Position numbers and translations under genes: made by a program. The notes under the pieces were generated by a model. The model ran no database searches, was not told the DNA's origin, and saw only the letters and a list, made by a program, of their open reading frames with translations. From Streptomyces inusitatus (GTDB lineage Bacteria > Actinomycetota > Actinomycetes > Streptomycetales > Streptomycetaceae), in the NCBI RefSeq assembly GCF_014651115.1, contig NZ_BMWG01000023.1, positions 48,227-112,226 on the forward strand: a DNA stretch of 64,000 bases, written 5' to 3'. Below, piece by piece: positions 1-7,852 of this stretch. Within the stretch, counting starts at the first letter, position 1. Every line of letters begins with the position of its first letter.

Positions 1-308
1 GGCACCCGCGCGGGAGTGAGCCGTCTGCTCCCGGCGACCCGGTAGCGGGTGCGGTAGAGCACGATCACGCTCATCAGCGGCAGCACCGCCAGCAGCAGCC
101 CCACCCTCAGCAGATCGCTCTGCCCCAGCACATAGGCGCACACCGCCGCCGCCGCTCCGGCGGCGAGGAACGAACGGCCCCGGGTGGTCAGTCCGCCCAG
201 GGCGGCCCGCAGCCCGGCCGGATTCCCGCCCCTGCCGCTCTTCCCGCTCTTCCCGTCCTTTCCGCCCTTCTCGCCGTCCGCCGCGGCCGGCCGCCCCCCG
301 GCGGACAT
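1..308 (-). CDS. DUF58-family protein, N-terminal fragment
   Basis: This partial gene runs off the left edge, leaving about 102 residues. Its ATG shares the A of the MoxR stop codon (TGATG), so the two are translationally coupled. After a Gly/Lys-rich, probably disordered N-terminus of about 35 residues comes an LTTRG motif, then two adjacent hydrophobic helices, then a YRTRYRVAGSRRL stretch. This is the usual start of the DUF58 proteins encoded directly downstream of MoxR ATPases in actinobacteria. DUF58 proteins are membrane-anchored with a C-terminal VWA-like domain thought to work with MoxR as a chaperone pair; that domain lies outside the window. Family call rests on context plus the N-terminal pattern. 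Confidence 0.7.
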   Translation of the reverse strand, partial: MSAGGRPAAADGEKGGKDGKSGKSGRGGNPAGLRAALGGLTTRGRSFLAAGAAAAVCAYVLGQSDLLRVGLLLAVLPLMSVIVLYRTRYRVAGSRRLTPARV

Positions 309-1351
309 CACAGCCGCCGTGCGCCGGGCCGCTGCCCGTAGACCTGCTGGGCTCCGCGGGCCGCCCCGTAGGGGGCCTGCGAGCCCTCGGCGGTCGGGAC
401 CGGGGTCCGCTGGAGGATCTCCTGCACGATCTGCTCCGCCGTCCGCCGGTTGAGCTGGGCCTGCGCCGTCGGCAGCAGCCGGTGCGCCAGCACCTGCACC
501 ACCAGCGACTGGACATCGTCCGGCAGGGCGTAGTCCCGGCCGGACAGCGCGGCGGTCGCCTTCGCGGCGCGCAGCAGATGCAGGGTGGCGCGCGGCGAGG
601 CGCCCAGCCTGAGATCGGGGTGGCTTCGGGTGGCGGACACCAGCTCCACCGCGTACCGCCGCACGGGCTCGGACACATGGACGTGCCGCACGGCGTCGAT
701 CAGCTTCACTATGTCGTCCGCGTGCGCCACCGCTTCGAGGTCGTCGAGCGGCGAGACGCCGCCGTGCACATCGAGCATCTGAAGCTCGGCCTCCGCGCTC
801 GGGTAGCCGATGGAGACCCGGGCCATGAAGCGGTCGCGCTGTGCCTCGGGCAGCGGATAGGTGCCCTCCATCTCCACCGGGTTCTGCGTCGCCACCACCA
901 TGAACGGGCTCGGCAGCTCGTGCGTCGTGCCGTCCATGGTGACCTGGCGCTCCTCCATCGACTCCAGCAGCGCCGACTGGGTCTTGGGCGAGGCGCGGTT
1001 GATCTCGTCGCCGATCACGATCTGGGCGAAGATCGCGCCCGGCTTGAACTCGAACTCGCGCCGCTGCTGATCGAAGATCGACACACCGGTGATGTCGGAC
1101 GGCAGCAGATCCGGTGTGAACTGGATGCGCCGCACCGAGCAGTCGATGGATCTCGCCAGCGCCTTGGCCAGCATGGTCTTCCCCACGCCGGGGACATCCT
1201 CGATGAGCAGATGTCCCTCGGCGAGGAGCACGGTCAGCGAAAGCCGTACGACCTCAGGCTTGCCCTCGATCACACTCTCCACCGACCTGCGGACGCGATC
1301 CGCTGTGGCGGTCAGATCTGTGAGGCTCGCTCGATTGTCATAGGTCGTCAC
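308..1351 (-). CDS. MoxR-family AAA+ ATPase
   Basis: A 347-residue cytoplasmic AAA+ ATPase. Walker A (GVGKT) is at about residues 55-59 and Walker B (GDEINRA) at about 114-120, followed by the ASPKTQSALLESMEERQVT segment and the ATQNP sensor-1 region typical of MoxR. MoxR ATPases act as chaperones that mature or regulate partner complexes; the coupled DUF58 gene downstream is the likely partner. I chose the GTG at 1351 because a GAGGAGG ribosome-binding site lies just upstream; the reading frame stays open to 1423, but those extra residues lack a ribosome-binding site and look non-homologous. The C-terminal 25 residues are Gly/Gln/Arg-rich. Confidence 0.92.
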   Translation of the reverse strand: MTTYDNRASLTDLTATADRVRRSVESVIEGKPEVVRLSLTVLLAEGHLLIEDVPGVGKTMLAKALARSIDCSVRRIQFTPDLLPSDITGVSIFDQQRREFEFKPGAIFAQIVIGDEINRASPKTQSALLESMEERQVTMDGTTHELPSPFMVVATQNPVEMEGTYPLPEAQRDRFMARVSIGYPSAEAELQMLDVHGGVSPLDDLEAVAHADDIVKLIDAVRHVHVSEPVRRYAVELVSATRSHPDLRLGASPRATLHLLRAAKATAALSGRDYALPDDVQSLVVQVLAHRLLPTAQAQLNRRTAEQIVQEILQRTPVPTAEGSQAPYGAARGAQQVYGQRPGARRL

Positions 1352-1566
1352 CCGGCCCTCCTCGGCCCTTTCACACACGGGCCGAGTCTCCGAACGGCCC
1401 GGCCCACCCCGAATCACGCGCACCGGCCCCGGACAGTTCCGGAGCCGTGCCGTGTCATCGCATTGTTGTTGGCGTTCCGTGCCGTGTCACTCGCCTGTGG
1501 ATAACCAAGGGGGACTTGCCGGGTTGGCGGGGATTTCTCCTGGTGTTCGATCGGCGGAGACGCCGA

Positions 1567-2112
1567 TCAGCCCGTCGGGTCGATCTCCCGCAGCGCCCCC
1601 TGCTTCACATCGAAGACAAAGCCGCGCACATGGTCGGTGTGGAGCAGGAACGGCGAGGTCCGCACCCGCTGCATGGACTGCCGTACGTCCTGGTCGACGT
1701 CCCGGAAAGCCTCCACCGCCCACGGCGGACGCTGTCCCACCTCGTCCTCCAGCTCATGCCGGAAGTCCTCGGTCAGCGACTCCAGACCGCAGCCGGTGTG
1801 ATGGATGAGGATCACGCTGCGGGTGCCCAGCGCCCGCTGGCTGATGGTGAGCGAGCGGATCACATCGTCGGTGACCACACCGCCCGCGTTGCGGATGGTG
1901 TGACAGTCGCCCAGCTCCAGGCCGAGCGCGTCATGGAGGTCGAGCCGCGCGTCCATGCAGGCGACCACGGCCACCCGCAGAACAGGACGCGCGTCCATCC
2001 CCGGGTCCTGGAACCCGGCCGCGTAGCGCCGGTTCGCCTCGACGAGACGATCGATGACCGTGTCACCCGCGAGCGCCGAGGCGTCGGGTGAGTGATGCGC
2101 GGAAGTCGTCAT
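1567..2112 (-). CDS. Beta-class carbonic anhydrase
   Basis: A 181-residue enzyme interconverting CO2 and bicarbonate. Beta-class zinc-site residues are present: Cys52 in the ACMDAR motif with Asp54 and Arg56, then His105 and Cys108 in HHTGCG. The RNAGG motif follows at about 74-78. Length is normal for the compact class. The ATG at 2112 is favoured over the longer open frame because TAACGT (minus strand, 2125-2120) sits 7 nt upstream, the layout of a leaderless Streptomyces promoter, and no ribosome-binding site is visible. It stands alone between the MoxR operon and the divergent division cluster. Confidence 0.9.
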   Translation of the reverse strand: MTTSAHHSPDASALAGDTVIDRLVEANRRYAAGFQDPGMDARPVLRVAVVACMDARLDLHDALGLELGDCHTIRNAGGVVTDDVIRSLTISQRALGTRSVILIHHTGCGLESLTEDFRHELEDEVGQRPPWAVEAFRDVDQDVRQSMQRVRTSPFLLHTDHVRGFVFDVKQGALREIDPTG

Positions 2113-2276
2113 GGAGACGACGTTAATGTGCCCGACCCCGGCGGGCCTGCTGTGAGAGGGCACAAAGAACATCAACCCGGCTTGTTGTGAGGTAACCCAC
2201 AAGGGTGCGGTCATGACGCCCGTTCGAGTGAAGCAACCGGCGTCCGCCCCGCCCCGCCACGCCGTCGGCCGGTTGA

Positions 2277-2304
2277 TTGACCGGAAAGGCCGGTGCACTA
2301 AAGT
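2277..2304 (+). promoter_or_regulatory. Candidate housekeeping promoter of the rsmH-led cluster
   Basis: TTGACC (2277-2282), a 16-bp spacer and TAAAGT (2299-2304) make a good match to the HrdB/sigma-70 type. A transcript starting near 2311 would have a leader of about 135 nt before rsmH. Inferred from sequence only. Confidence 0.55.
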
Positions 2305-2319
2305 GACGCGCAGTTCACT
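2302..2319. promoter_or_regulatory. BldD-like inverted repeat
   Basis: AGTGA (2302-2306) and TCACT (2315-2319) are perfect inverted arms separated by 8 bp. They fit the published BldD pattern AGTGA-n-TCAC and overlap the -10 box, as expected for a repressor site. BldD represses developmental genes during vegetative growth in Streptomyces. The assignment is by pattern only. Confidence 0.4.
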
Positions 2320-2445
2320 GAATCATCCTGCACGTTTCCAAGTTTTCCCCGCGTGTGCGGCGGTACGCACCGCGTGTGCGGCGTACGCACGGCACCGTCC
2401 CGCCTCCGCGCGGCCGGGCCCGCGCGCCGGACCTGAGAGGGCCCT

Positions 2446-3402
2446 TTGAGCAATACCCGACACGTCCCGGTGATGCTCCAGCGGTGCCTGGACCTCTTGG
2501 CCCCCGCCCTGCGGAGCCCGGGGTCGGTCGTCGTCGACTGCACCCTCGGGCTCGGCGGACACAGCGAGGCGCTGCTCACCCAGTTCCCCGACACCCGGCT
2601 GATCGCCCTGGACCGGGACAAGGAGGCGCTGCGCCTCTCCGGCGAGCGGCTCGCCCCCTTCGGCGACCGGGCCACCCTGGTCCACGCGGTCTACGACGAA
2701 CTCCCCGACGTCCTCGCCAGACTCGGCGTCCCCCGGGTCCAGGGCGTCCTCTTCGACCTCGGCGTCTCCTCGATGCAGCTGGACGAGGCCGACCGGGGCT
2801 TCGCCTACGCCCAGGACGCCCCCCTGGACATGCGGATGGACCAGAGCACCGGCATCGGCGCGGCCGAGGTCCTCAACACCTACCCGCCGGGCGAGCTGGT
2901 ACGGATCCTGCGGATGTACGGCGAGGAGAAGCAGGCCAAGCGGATCGTCTCCGCCGTCGTGCGCGAACGGGAGAAGGAACCCTTCACCAACAGCGCCCGG
3001 CTGGTGGAACTGATCCGCGACGCGCTGCCGCAGGCCGCCAAGCGCACCGGCGGCAACCCCGCCAAGCGCACCTTCCAGGCGCTGCGCATCGAGGTCAACG
3101 GCGAGCTGAGCGTGCTGGAGAAGGCGATCCCGGCGGCGGTCGGGGCGCTCGCGGTCGACGGCCGGATCGCCGTCCTCTCCTATCAGTCGCTGGAGGACCG
3201 GCTGGTCAAGCAGGTCTTCGCGGCGGGCGCGGCCGTCACCGCCCCGCCCGGGCTCCCCGTGGTGCCGGAGGAGTACCAGCCGCGGCTGAAACTGCTGACC
3301 AGGGGCGCGGAACTCCCGACCGACGAAGAGGTCGCCCAGAACCGCAGGGCCGCCCCCGCCCGGCTGAGGGGAGCACAGCGCATCCGGGAGGACGTGCGGT
3401 GA
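2446..3402 (+). CDS. rsmH: 16S rRNA m4C1402 N4-methyltransferase RsmH
   Basis: A 318-residue SAM-dependent methyltransferase (formerly MraW) that methylates N4 of C1402 in 16S rRNA. The glycine-rich SAM loop DCTLGLGGHS lies at about residues 31-40, and typical RsmH blocks such as FDLGVSSMQLD and YAQDAPLDMRMD follow. The start is TTG, supported by a GAGAGGG ribosome-binding site. The gene heads the division/cell-wall cluster; its stop overlaps the ftsL GTG (GTGA), so the two are probably translationally coupled. Confidence 0.95.
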   Translation: MSNTRHVPVMLQRCLDLLAPALRSPGSVVVDCTLGLGGHSEALLTQFPDTRLIALDRDKEALRLSGERLAPFGDRATLVHAVYDELPDVLARLGVPRVQGVLFDLGVSSMQLDEADRGFAYAQDAPLDMRMDQSTGIGAAEVLNTYPPGELVRILRMYGEEKQAKRIVSAVVREREKEPFTNSARLVELIRDALPQAAKRTGGNPAKRTFQALRIEVNGELSVLEKAIPAAVGALAVDGRIAVLSYQSLEDRLVKQVFAAGAAVTAPPGLPVVPEEYQPRLKLLTRGAELPTDEEVAQNRRAAPARLRGAQRIREDVR

Positions 3403-4037
3403 GCCCCGCGGCCAAGCAGCTCAAGGGGCGGGCCGCCCGGCTCGCCCGGCTGATGCCGGCGGGGCCCAGCTCCGCCGCCCGCACCCCCTTCGTGCTGCTG
3501 GTCGTGGTCCTGCTCGGCGGCGGGCTGATCACACTGCTGCTGCTGAACTCCTCGCTCAACGCGGGCTCCTTCGAACTGAGCGAGCTGAAGCGCGAGACCA
3601 CCGAACTCACCGACGAACAGCAGGCGCTCCAGCGCGACGTCGACAGCGGACTGGCCCCCGACGCGCTGGAGCGCCGCGCCCGTGAGCTGGGCATGGTCCC
3701 CGGCGGGAACCCCGTCTTCCTGGATCCGGACGGCACCGTACAGGGCGAACCGGGCGAGGGCACGGCCTCGCCGTCGCCCGCCGCCGCGGCCCCTTCGCCG
3801 GGCGCCCCCGCCCCCACCGCGACCGCGGAACCCACGACCGCCGCGACGGGCACGGGCACCCTCAGCACGGGCACCCTCAGCACCGGCCCCGGCTCCGGCA
3901 CCCTCAGCACCGGCACGACCGGTACCGGAAACACCGGTTCCGGTACGAGCGGCACCGCCGGCTCCCCGACGACGGGAACCGGGATCCCGGGCCCCGCCCC
4001 CGCGCCCGACCAGTCCTCGACGCCCACCGGCAGGTGA
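3399..4037 (+). CDS. ftsL: Cell division protein FtsL-like
   Basis: A 212-residue bitopic membrane protein. A short basic cytoplasmic segment precedes one transmembrane helix at about residues 29-50. A leucine/heptad-type coiled coil follows to about residue 90 (SELKRETTELTDEQQALQ), then an ERRARELGMV motif. This matches FtsL, the septal subcomplex partner of FtsQ and DivIC. The last 100 or so residues are a low-complexity Ser/Thr/Gly/Pro/Ala tail with repeated TLSTG units, unusual for FtsL in general. Position between rsmH and ftsI supports the call. The GTG start overlaps the rsmH stop. Confidence 0.85.
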   Translation: MSPAAKQLKGRAARLARLMPAGPSSAARTPFVLLVVVLLGGGLITLLLLNSSLNAGSFELSELKRETTELTDEQQALQRDVDSGLAPDALERRARELGMVPGGNPVFLDPDGTVQGEPGEGTASPSPAAAAPSPGAPAPTATAEPTTAATGTGTLSTGTLSTGPGSGTLSTGTTGTGNTGSGTSGTAGSPTTGTGIPGPAPAPDQSSTPTGR

Positions 4038-4041
4038 CCCA

Positions 4042-6000
4042 GTGCCACCCAAGGAACGATCCGCGCGGCCCTCGGGACGTCCCGCCCCGCCCCGGGGCCG
4101 CGTCCCCGGCCCCGCCCGCCGGCCGCCCGCCCGCCCCGGGGCCCGCGGACCCAAGCCCCCGCCGCTGCGCCTGGGCAGCCCCCGCCCCCGGCTGCGCCTG
4201 GTCAGCCTCGGTCTGACCCTGGTGATGCTGGCCTTCGTCGTACGACTGCTCCAGGTGCAGGCCGTCGACGCCGACGCCTACGCCGCCAAGGCGCAGAAGC
4301 ACCGCTACATGAGCGTGGTGCTCGCCGCCGAGCGCGGCGAGATCACCGACCGGACCGGCACCGCGCTCGCCACCAGCGTCGACGCGTACGACATCACGGC
4401 CGACCCGAAGCTCTTCACCCCCGAGGAGAGCAAGTCCCCGAACGCCCCCGAACAGGCCGCCGCCCTCCTCGCGCCCATCCTCGGCAAGGACGCGGGCGAC
4501 ATCGCCGAGCAGCTCGCCACCCCGAACTCCCGCTACACCGTGCTCGCCCGCCGCCAGACCCCCCAGGTCTGGAAGCAGATCAAGGACCTCAAGGGCGTCT
4601 TCGCCGAGAAGGCCAGGACCGACCGGGCCAGGGGCGGCCCCGGCGCGAACGTCCTCGCGGGCGTGCTCAACGAGTCCAGCAGCAAGCGCGTCTATCCGAA
4701 CGCCGACCTCGCCGCCGGGATACTGGGTTATGTCAACGCCGAGGGCCGGGGCGGCGGCGGCGTCGAGTCCATGCTCGACAAGACGCTCGCGGGCAAGGAC
4801 GGCGAGATCACCTACGCCCAGTCCGGCGGCCGCCGCGTCCCCACCGCCGACGGCACCCGCGAGACCCCGGCCGTGCCCGGCTCCGACGTCGAGCTGACCA
4901 TCGACCGCGACATCCAGTGGGCCGCCCAGCGCGCGATCAGCGAGCAGGTCGGCAAGTCCAAGGCCGACCGCGGCTATGTGATAGTCCAGGACACCCGCAC
5001 CGGCGAGGTGCTCGCCATGGCCAACGCGCCCGGCTTTGACCCCAACGACATCTCCCGCGCCGACGCGACCGCCATGGGCAACGCCGCGCTCCAGGACGCC
5101 TTCGAGCCGGGCTCCACCGCCAAGGTGATGTCGATGGCCGCCGTCCTGGAGGAGAAGGCCGCCAACCCCGGCACCCATGTCGTCGTCCCCAACCGGCTGC
5201 ACCGGGGCGACCGGCTGTTCAAGGACGACATCGACCACCCCACCTGGTACCTGACGCTCAACGGCGTACTCGCCAAGTCCAGCAACATCGGCACCATCCT
5301 CGCCACCGGACAGCTCGGCAAGACCCAGCCCGAGGCGAACAAGGTGCTCCACTCCTATCTGCGGAAGTTCGGCATCGGCAGCCCCAGCGGGCTCGGCTAC
5401 CCGGGAGAGACCCCCGGCATCCTCGCCCGCCCCGACAAGTGGTCCACCTCGCAGCAGTACACGATCCCCTTCGGCCAGGGGCTCTCCATCAACGCCATGC
5501 AGGCCGCCTCCGTCTACCAGACCATCGCCAACGGCGGCGTACGCGTGGAACCCACCCTGGTCCGCGGCACCAGGGGCCCCGACGGGGAGTTCACCCCCGC
5601 CCCCGAGCCCCAGCGGACCCGGGTGGTCAGCGAGGAGACCGCCACGACGCTCTCCACCATGCTGGAGTCCGTCGTCGGCAGCGAGGAGGGCACCGGCACC
5701 AAGGCCCGGATCCCCGGCTACCGCGTCGCGGGCAAGACCGGCACCGCCAACCGCGTCGACCCGGAACTCGGCCGCTACCGCGGCTACACCGCCTCCTTCG
5801 CCGGATTCGCCCCCTCCGACGAACCCCGGATCACCGTCTACTGCGCCATCCAGAACCCGACCAAGGGCAGCTACTTCGGCGGCCAGATCTGCGGTCCCGT
5901 ATACCAGCAGGTCATGCGGTTCGCGCTGAAGTCCCTCCAGGTCCCGCCGACCGGCAACGCCCCGGCCAGGCTCCCCGTCACGTTCAAGCCCGGCGGATGA
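4042..6000 (+). CDS. ftsI: Septal peptidoglycan transpeptidase FtsI (PBP3 class)
   Basis: A 652-residue class B penicillin-binding protein that cross-links septal peptidoglycan with FtsW. A Pro/Arg-rich cytoplasmic segment of about 55 residues precedes one membrane anchor (about 56-75). A PBP dimerisation domain and the transpeptidase domain follow. The three active-site motifs are visible: STAK at 358-361, SSN at 413-415, and KTGT at 565-568. The GTG at 4042 has an AGGTGA ribosome-binding site just upstream, itself overlapping the ftsL stop 4 bp before. Orthologues in Streptomyces are needed for sporulation septation but are dispensable for vegetative growth. Confidence 0.95.
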   Translation: MPPKERSARPSGRPAPPRGRVPGPARRPPARPGARGPKPPPLRLGSPRPRLRLVSLGLTLVMLAFVVRLLQVQAVDADAYAAKAQKHRYMSVVLAAERGEITDRTGTALATSVDAYDITADPKLFTPEESKSPNAPEQAAALLAPILGKDAGDIAEQLATPNSRYTVLARRQTPQVWKQIKDLKGVFAEKARTDRARGGPGANVLAGVLNESSSKRVYPNADLAAGILGYVNAEGRGGGGVESMLDKTLAGKDGEITYAQSGGRRVPTADGTRETPAVPGSDVELTIDRDIQWAAQRAISEQVGKSKADRGYVIVQDTRTGEVLAMANAPGFDPNDISRADATAMGNAALQDAFEPGSTAKVMSMAAVLEEKAANPGTHVVVPNRLHRGDRLFKDDIDHPTWYLTLNGVLAKSSNIGTILATGQLGKTQPEANKVLHSYLRKFGIGSPSGLGYPGETPGILARPDKWSTSQQYTIPFGQGLSINAMQAASVYQTIANGGVRVEPTLVRGTRGPDGEFTPAPEPQRTRVVSEETATTLSTMLESVVGSEEGTGTKARIPGYRVAGKTGTANRVDPELGRYRGYTASFAGFAPSDEPRITVYCAIQNPTKGSYFGGQICGPVYQQVMRFALKSLQVPPTGNAPARLPVTFKPGG

Positions 6001-6114
6001 GGGGCCGGACCCGAACGCACGACACCACACCCACGCACGACATCGAGCGACCGGCGGGGCGCGCGGCCGACGGCCGGAGCACGACCCGTCCGGGAACGAC
6101 CCGAGGAACCACCA

Positions 6115-7848
6115 GTGACAACGATCACCCCCGATTCGGGGAACCACCGCCCCACCCCGCCCGCACCCTCCCACAGGGCTCCTTCGGCCCCGGCGGAGCA
6201 CGCCCCGGACACCACCCCCTCTTTTGGCTCCGGGCCGGGTACGCCCGGTACGCTCACCGCCGTGCCACACGCTGATCAGTACCGAACCGCCCCGCAGGAC
6301 GTCCCCGCGAAGCAGCAGGGAGCGCCTCGTCCGGACCGGCCCCACCCGACCCCGCTGGGGGACCTGGCCGCCCGGCTGGGGGTGAGGAACCCCGCCGCGG
6401 ACGGGGCGACGGTCACCGGCATCACCCACGACTCGCGGGCGGTACGCCCGGGCGACGTCTACGCGGCCCTCCCCGGCGCCCGCCTCCACGGGGCCGACTT
6501 CGTGGCCCAGGCGGCCGGCCTCGGGGCCGCCGCCGTCCTCACCGACCCCGCGGGCGCCGAGCGCGCCGCCGCGACCGGGCTGCCGGTCCTCGTCACCGAG
6601 GACCCGCGCGGCCGCATGGGCGAACTCGCCGCCGAGATCTACGGGCGGCCCGGCGAGCGGCTGCTCCAGATCGGCATCACCGGCACCTCCGGCAAGACCA
6701 CCACCGCCTATCTCATGGAGGGCGGCCTCCGGGCGGCCGGCCGCACCACCGGCCTCATCGGCACGGTCGAGACGCGGATCGGCGAGGAGAGCCTCAAGTC
6801 GGAGCGCACCACCCCCGAGGCCACCGACCTCCAGGCCCTCTTCGCCGTGATGAACGAGCGGGGCGTCGAGGCCGTCGCCATGGAGGTCTCCAGCCACGCC
6901 CTGGTCCTCGGCCGGGTCGACGGCTGCGTCTTCGACATCGCCGTCTTCAACAACCTCAGCCCGGAGCACATGGAGTTCCACTCCGGCATGGAGGACTACT
7001 TCCAGGCGAAGGCCCAGCTCTTCACCCCCGCCCGCAGCCGTCGCGGCGTCGTCAACCTCGACGACGCCTACGGCCGCAGGCTCGCCGCGGAGGCCTCCGT
7101 ACCGGTCGTCACCTTCTCCGCCGAGGGCCACCCGGACGCCGACTGGCGCGCCGAGGAGGTGGAAGTGGGCTCCCAGGGCTCCGCCTTCACCGTCGTCGGC
7201 CCCGCCGGCGAGCGGGTGAGCGCCCGGGCCCCGCTGCCCGGCCCCTTCAACGTCGCCAACACCCTGGCCGCCGTCGTCACCCTCGCCGTCGCCGGAGTCG
7301 CCCCGCAGACCGCCGCCGACGGCGTCGCCGCGGTCCCCGGCGTCCCGGGCCGGCTGGAGCGGGTGGACGAGGGACAGCCGTACCTCGCCGTGGTCGACTA
7401 CGCCCACAAGACCGACGCCGTCGAATCGGTGCTGCGCTCGCTGCGCAAGGTCACCAAGGGCCGGGTGCACATCGTCCTCGGCTGCGGCGGCGACCGCGAC
7501 ACCACAAAGCGCGGCCCGATGGGCGCTGCGGCCGCCCGCCTCGCCGACACCGCCGTGCTGACCTCCGACAACCCGCGCTCGGAGGACCCCCTCGCCATCC
7601 TCGCCGCCATGCTCGCGGGCGCCGCCGAGGTCCCGGTCCACGAGCGCGGCGACGTACTGGTGGAGGCCGACAGGGCCGCCGCCGTCCGGGCCGCCGTCGC
7701 CCGCGCCGAGCCCGGCGACACCGTGCTCATCGCCGGAAAGGGGCACGAGCAGGGCCAGGACATCGCCGGGGTGGTCCGCCCCTTCGACGACCGCCAGGTA
7801 CTGCGCGAAGCCATTCGCGCGTCCCTTCACCCGAAACCCCAGGGATGA
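6115..7848 (+). CDS. murE: UDP-MurNAc-tripeptide synthetase MurE
   Basis: A 577-residue Mur ligase that adds the third stem-peptide residue to UDP-MurNAc-L-Ala-D-Glu. The ATP loop GTSGKTT is at 190-196. The DNPRSEDP motif begins at residue 485, and DNPR marks enzymes that add diaminopimelate rather than lysine, fitting the LL-DAP wall of Streptomyces. The N-terminal extension of about 75 residues is Pro/Thr-rich and probably disordered; another GTG at 6261 could give a shorter product. I kept 6115 because GAGGAA lies upstream at a workable spacing. A 114-bp gap separates it from ftsI, and murF follows after 4 bp. Confidence 0.93.
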   Translation: MTTITPDSGNHRPTPPAPSHRAPSAPAEHAPDTTPSFGSGPGTPGTLTAVPHADQYRTAPQDVPAKQQGAPRPDRPHPTPLGDLAARLGVRNPAADGATVTGITHDSRAVRPGDVYAALPGARLHGADFVAQAAGLGAAAVLTDPAGAERAAATGLPVLVTEDPRGRMGELAAEIYGRPGERLLQIGITGTSGKTTTAYLMEGGLRAAGRTTGLIGTVETRIGEESLKSERTTPEATDLQALFAVMNERGVEAVAMEVSSHALVLGRVDGCVFDIAVFNNLSPEHMEFHSGMEDYFQAKAQLFTPARSRRGVVNLDDAYGRRLAAEASVPVVTFSAEGHPDADWRAEEVEVGSQGSAFTVVGPAGERVSARAPLPGPFNVANTLAAVVTLAVAGVAPQTAADGVAAVPGVPGRLERVDEGQPYLAVVDYAHKTDAVESVLRSLRKVTKGRVHIVLGCGGDRDTTKRGPMGAAAARLADTAVLTSDNPRSEDPLAILAAMLAGAAEVPVHERGDVLVEADRAAAVRAAVARAEPGDTVLIAGKGHEQGQDIAGVVRPFDDRQVLREAIRASLHPKPQG

Positions 7849-7852
7849 CCCA

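Larger units (their letters stand above)
2113..2445. promoter_or_regulatory. Divergent intergenic region upstream of rsmH
   Basis: This 333-bp gap separates the carbonic anhydrase from rsmH. It holds the leaderless-type -10 of the carbonic anhydrase (2120-2125), a strong candidate promoter for the division cluster (2277-2304), a BldD-like inverted repeat over that promoter (2302-2319), and two tandem imperfect hairpin repeats in the presumed leader (2351-2390). No mraZ-like gene precedes rsmH here, unlike many other bacteria. Confidence 0.6.
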
